Source: Niastella sp. (GTDB lineage: Bacteria > Bacteroidota > Bacteroidia > Chitinophagales > Chitinophagaceae). Taken from it: a DNA stretch of 5,766 nucleotides. Below are positions 4,863-5,766 of this stretch, in pieces. The stretch is taken from contig JAJKIL010000479.1 in assembly GCA_021154515.1 (NCBI GenBank), positions 1 through 5,766 of the forward strand. Direction: 5' to 3'. The translations under genes and the position numbers were made by a program. Every line of letters starts with the position of its first letter. Position 1 is the stretch's first letter. A model generated the notes under the pieces. It worked only from the letters and a program-made list of their open reading frames with translations, was not told where the DNA came from and did not search any database.

Positions 4863-5702
4863 TTATCCTAAAGCTACACGCTTGAATTCGGTAACCTGTA
4901 AACCGCCGTCAACACTTTTCAGGTAGTCACCAACGGTTTTAGAATTATCTTTTACGAAAGCCTGGTTTACCAGGGTGCTTTCTTTGAAGAATGCGTTCAA
5001 TTTACCTTCTGCGATCTTGTTGATCATATCATCAGGTTTACCGGCCATTTTAGGATCAGCTTTGATCTGCTCGGTAACGATGGCGCGCTCACGCTCAATT
5101 GTTGCAGGAGAAACTGAACTTGCATCAACAGCAACCGGGTTCATAGCAGCAATTTGCATAGCTACGTCTTTACCGGCTTCTGCAGCAGCTTTGGTCATAC
5201 CCACCAATACGCCTATACGGTTAGCACCGTGGATGTATGAAGCTACGTAGTCAGCATCAACACGCTCAAATTTAGTGATACCGATCTTTTCACCGATGCT
5301 GGCCAGTTTATCGTTAACCAGGTCGGCAACTTTAGCGCCATTGATAGAAATTCCATTCAGCTCATCGAGGCTTTTTACATTGCCGGCAACAGCTGCATCT
5401 ATAATGCTTTGTGCAAAAGCGATGAAATCAGAGTTTTTACCAACGAAGTCAGTTTCGCAGCTCAGGCAGATAGCGATACCGGTTTTATTATCGGCTGTTG
5501 TTTTAGCCAGCACCACACCTTCTTTTGCCTCACGATCGCCACGCAGTGCGGCCACCTTGGCGCCTTTTTTACGAAGCCAGTCAATAGCAGCTTCGAAATC
5601 GCCATTGGTTTCTGTCAATGCTTTGCGGCAATCCATCATGCCTGCACCGGTCATTTGGCGAAGCTTGTTAATATCAGCGGCAGTAATAGCAACTCCTGAC
5701 AT
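4863..5702 (-). CDS. tsf: Translation elongation factor Ts
   Basis: EF-Ts is the cytosolic nucleotide exchange factor that releases GDP from EF-Tu so it can be recharged with GTP during protein synthesis. The 279 residues match the usual bacterial length. The N-terminal UBA-like domain shows ITAADINKLRQMTGAGMMDC (6-25) and KALTETNGDFEAAIDWLRKKG split at 27-46 and 47-48. The EF-Tu-contacting TDFV is at 84-87 in SCETDFVGKNSDF. Core-domain segments are HGANRIGVLVG (158-168), DVAMQIAAMNP (179-189) and the later LVNQAFVKD (244-252). The C-terminus VTEFKRVALG is complete. The ATG start gives the standard N-terminus. In most bacteria rpsB lies just upstream; the 64 bp seen beyond the start hold no gene, so rpsB, if present, starts outside this window. 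No clear TAnnTTTG promoter is visible in those 64 bp. Confidence 0.97.
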   Translation of the reverse strand: MSGVAITAADINKLRQMTGAGMMDCRKALTETNGDFEAAIDWLRKKGAKVAALRGDREAKEGVVLAKTTADNKTGIAICLSCETDFVGKNSDFIAFAQSIIDAAVAGNVKSLDELNGISINGAKVADLVNDKLASIGEKIGITKFERVDADYVASYIHGANRIGVLVGMTKAAAEAGKDVAMQIAAMNPVAVDASSVSPATIERERAIVTEQIKADPKMAGKPDDMINKIAEGKLNAFFKESTLVNQAFVKDNSKTVGDYLKSVDGGLQVTEFKRVALG

Positions 5703-5766
5703 ATAAAATAGATAATTTAAATATTATGAAAATTTGAAAATGATCCCCACAAATAACCTGAATTAA

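Noticed and set aside
4975..5706. Several + strand frames opposite tsf (up to 143 residues).
   Set aside because: They are antisense to a full-length tsf with intact motifs, have no recognisable domain and no promoter.
5703..5766. Tail of rpsB upstream of tsf.
   Set aside because: The 64 bp are A/T-rich and show no recognisable S2 C-terminal sequence, so rpsB can only be guessed from usual gene order.

Overview
The window looks like ordinary chromosomal housekeeping DNA from a member of the Bacteroidota, probably of Chitinophagaceae/Niastella-like type. The phylum call rests on a small THX ribosomal protein gene, a DUF4286-type protein, the absence of Shine-Dalgarno sites ahead of clear genes, and promoter candidates of the TTTG / TAnnTTTG type. 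The family-level guess is recognition of style, not a computed placement.

Left half (1-1693, + strand): the 3' two thirds of an exodeoxyribonuclease III gene, then a small conserved protein (DUF4286 family), then about 290 bp of non-coding DNA with a direct repeat and a very good Bacteroidota-type promoter. These lead into an HU DNA-binding protein gene. A strong intrinsic terminator follows HU, and then a 36-residue gene for the small-subunit ribosomal protein bTHX.

Middle (1694-2648): the THX gene and pdxH (pyridoxamine 5'-phosphate oxidase, - strand) converge on a perfect 14-bp inverted repeat. The spacer on the other side of pdxH holds another copy of that repeat arm, a degenerate 9-nt tandem repeat and a 7-nt tandem array. 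This gap is the most repeat-rich part of the window.

Right half (2649-5702, all - strand): tsf (elongation factor Ts) is transcribed first, then pyrH (UMP kinase), then a long coiled-coil protein with one N-terminal membrane segment and no recognised family. The usual tsf-pyrH neighbourhood is kept, but an intrinsic terminator and a candidate promoter separate tsf from pyrH. A second, symmetrical terminator separates pyrH from the coiled-coil gene. The three genes therefore look like independently ended units, not one tight operon. No frr gene follows pyrH.

The genes serve translation (tsf, THX), nucleoid structure (HU), DNA repair (ExoIII), pyrimidine nucleotide supply (pyrH) and vitamin B6 cofactor synthesis (pdxH). 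I see no mobile element, CRISPR array, tRNA, rRNA, phage gene or defence system. The items most worth a second look are the unassigned membrane-anchored coiled-coil protein and the short-repeat families around pdxH.
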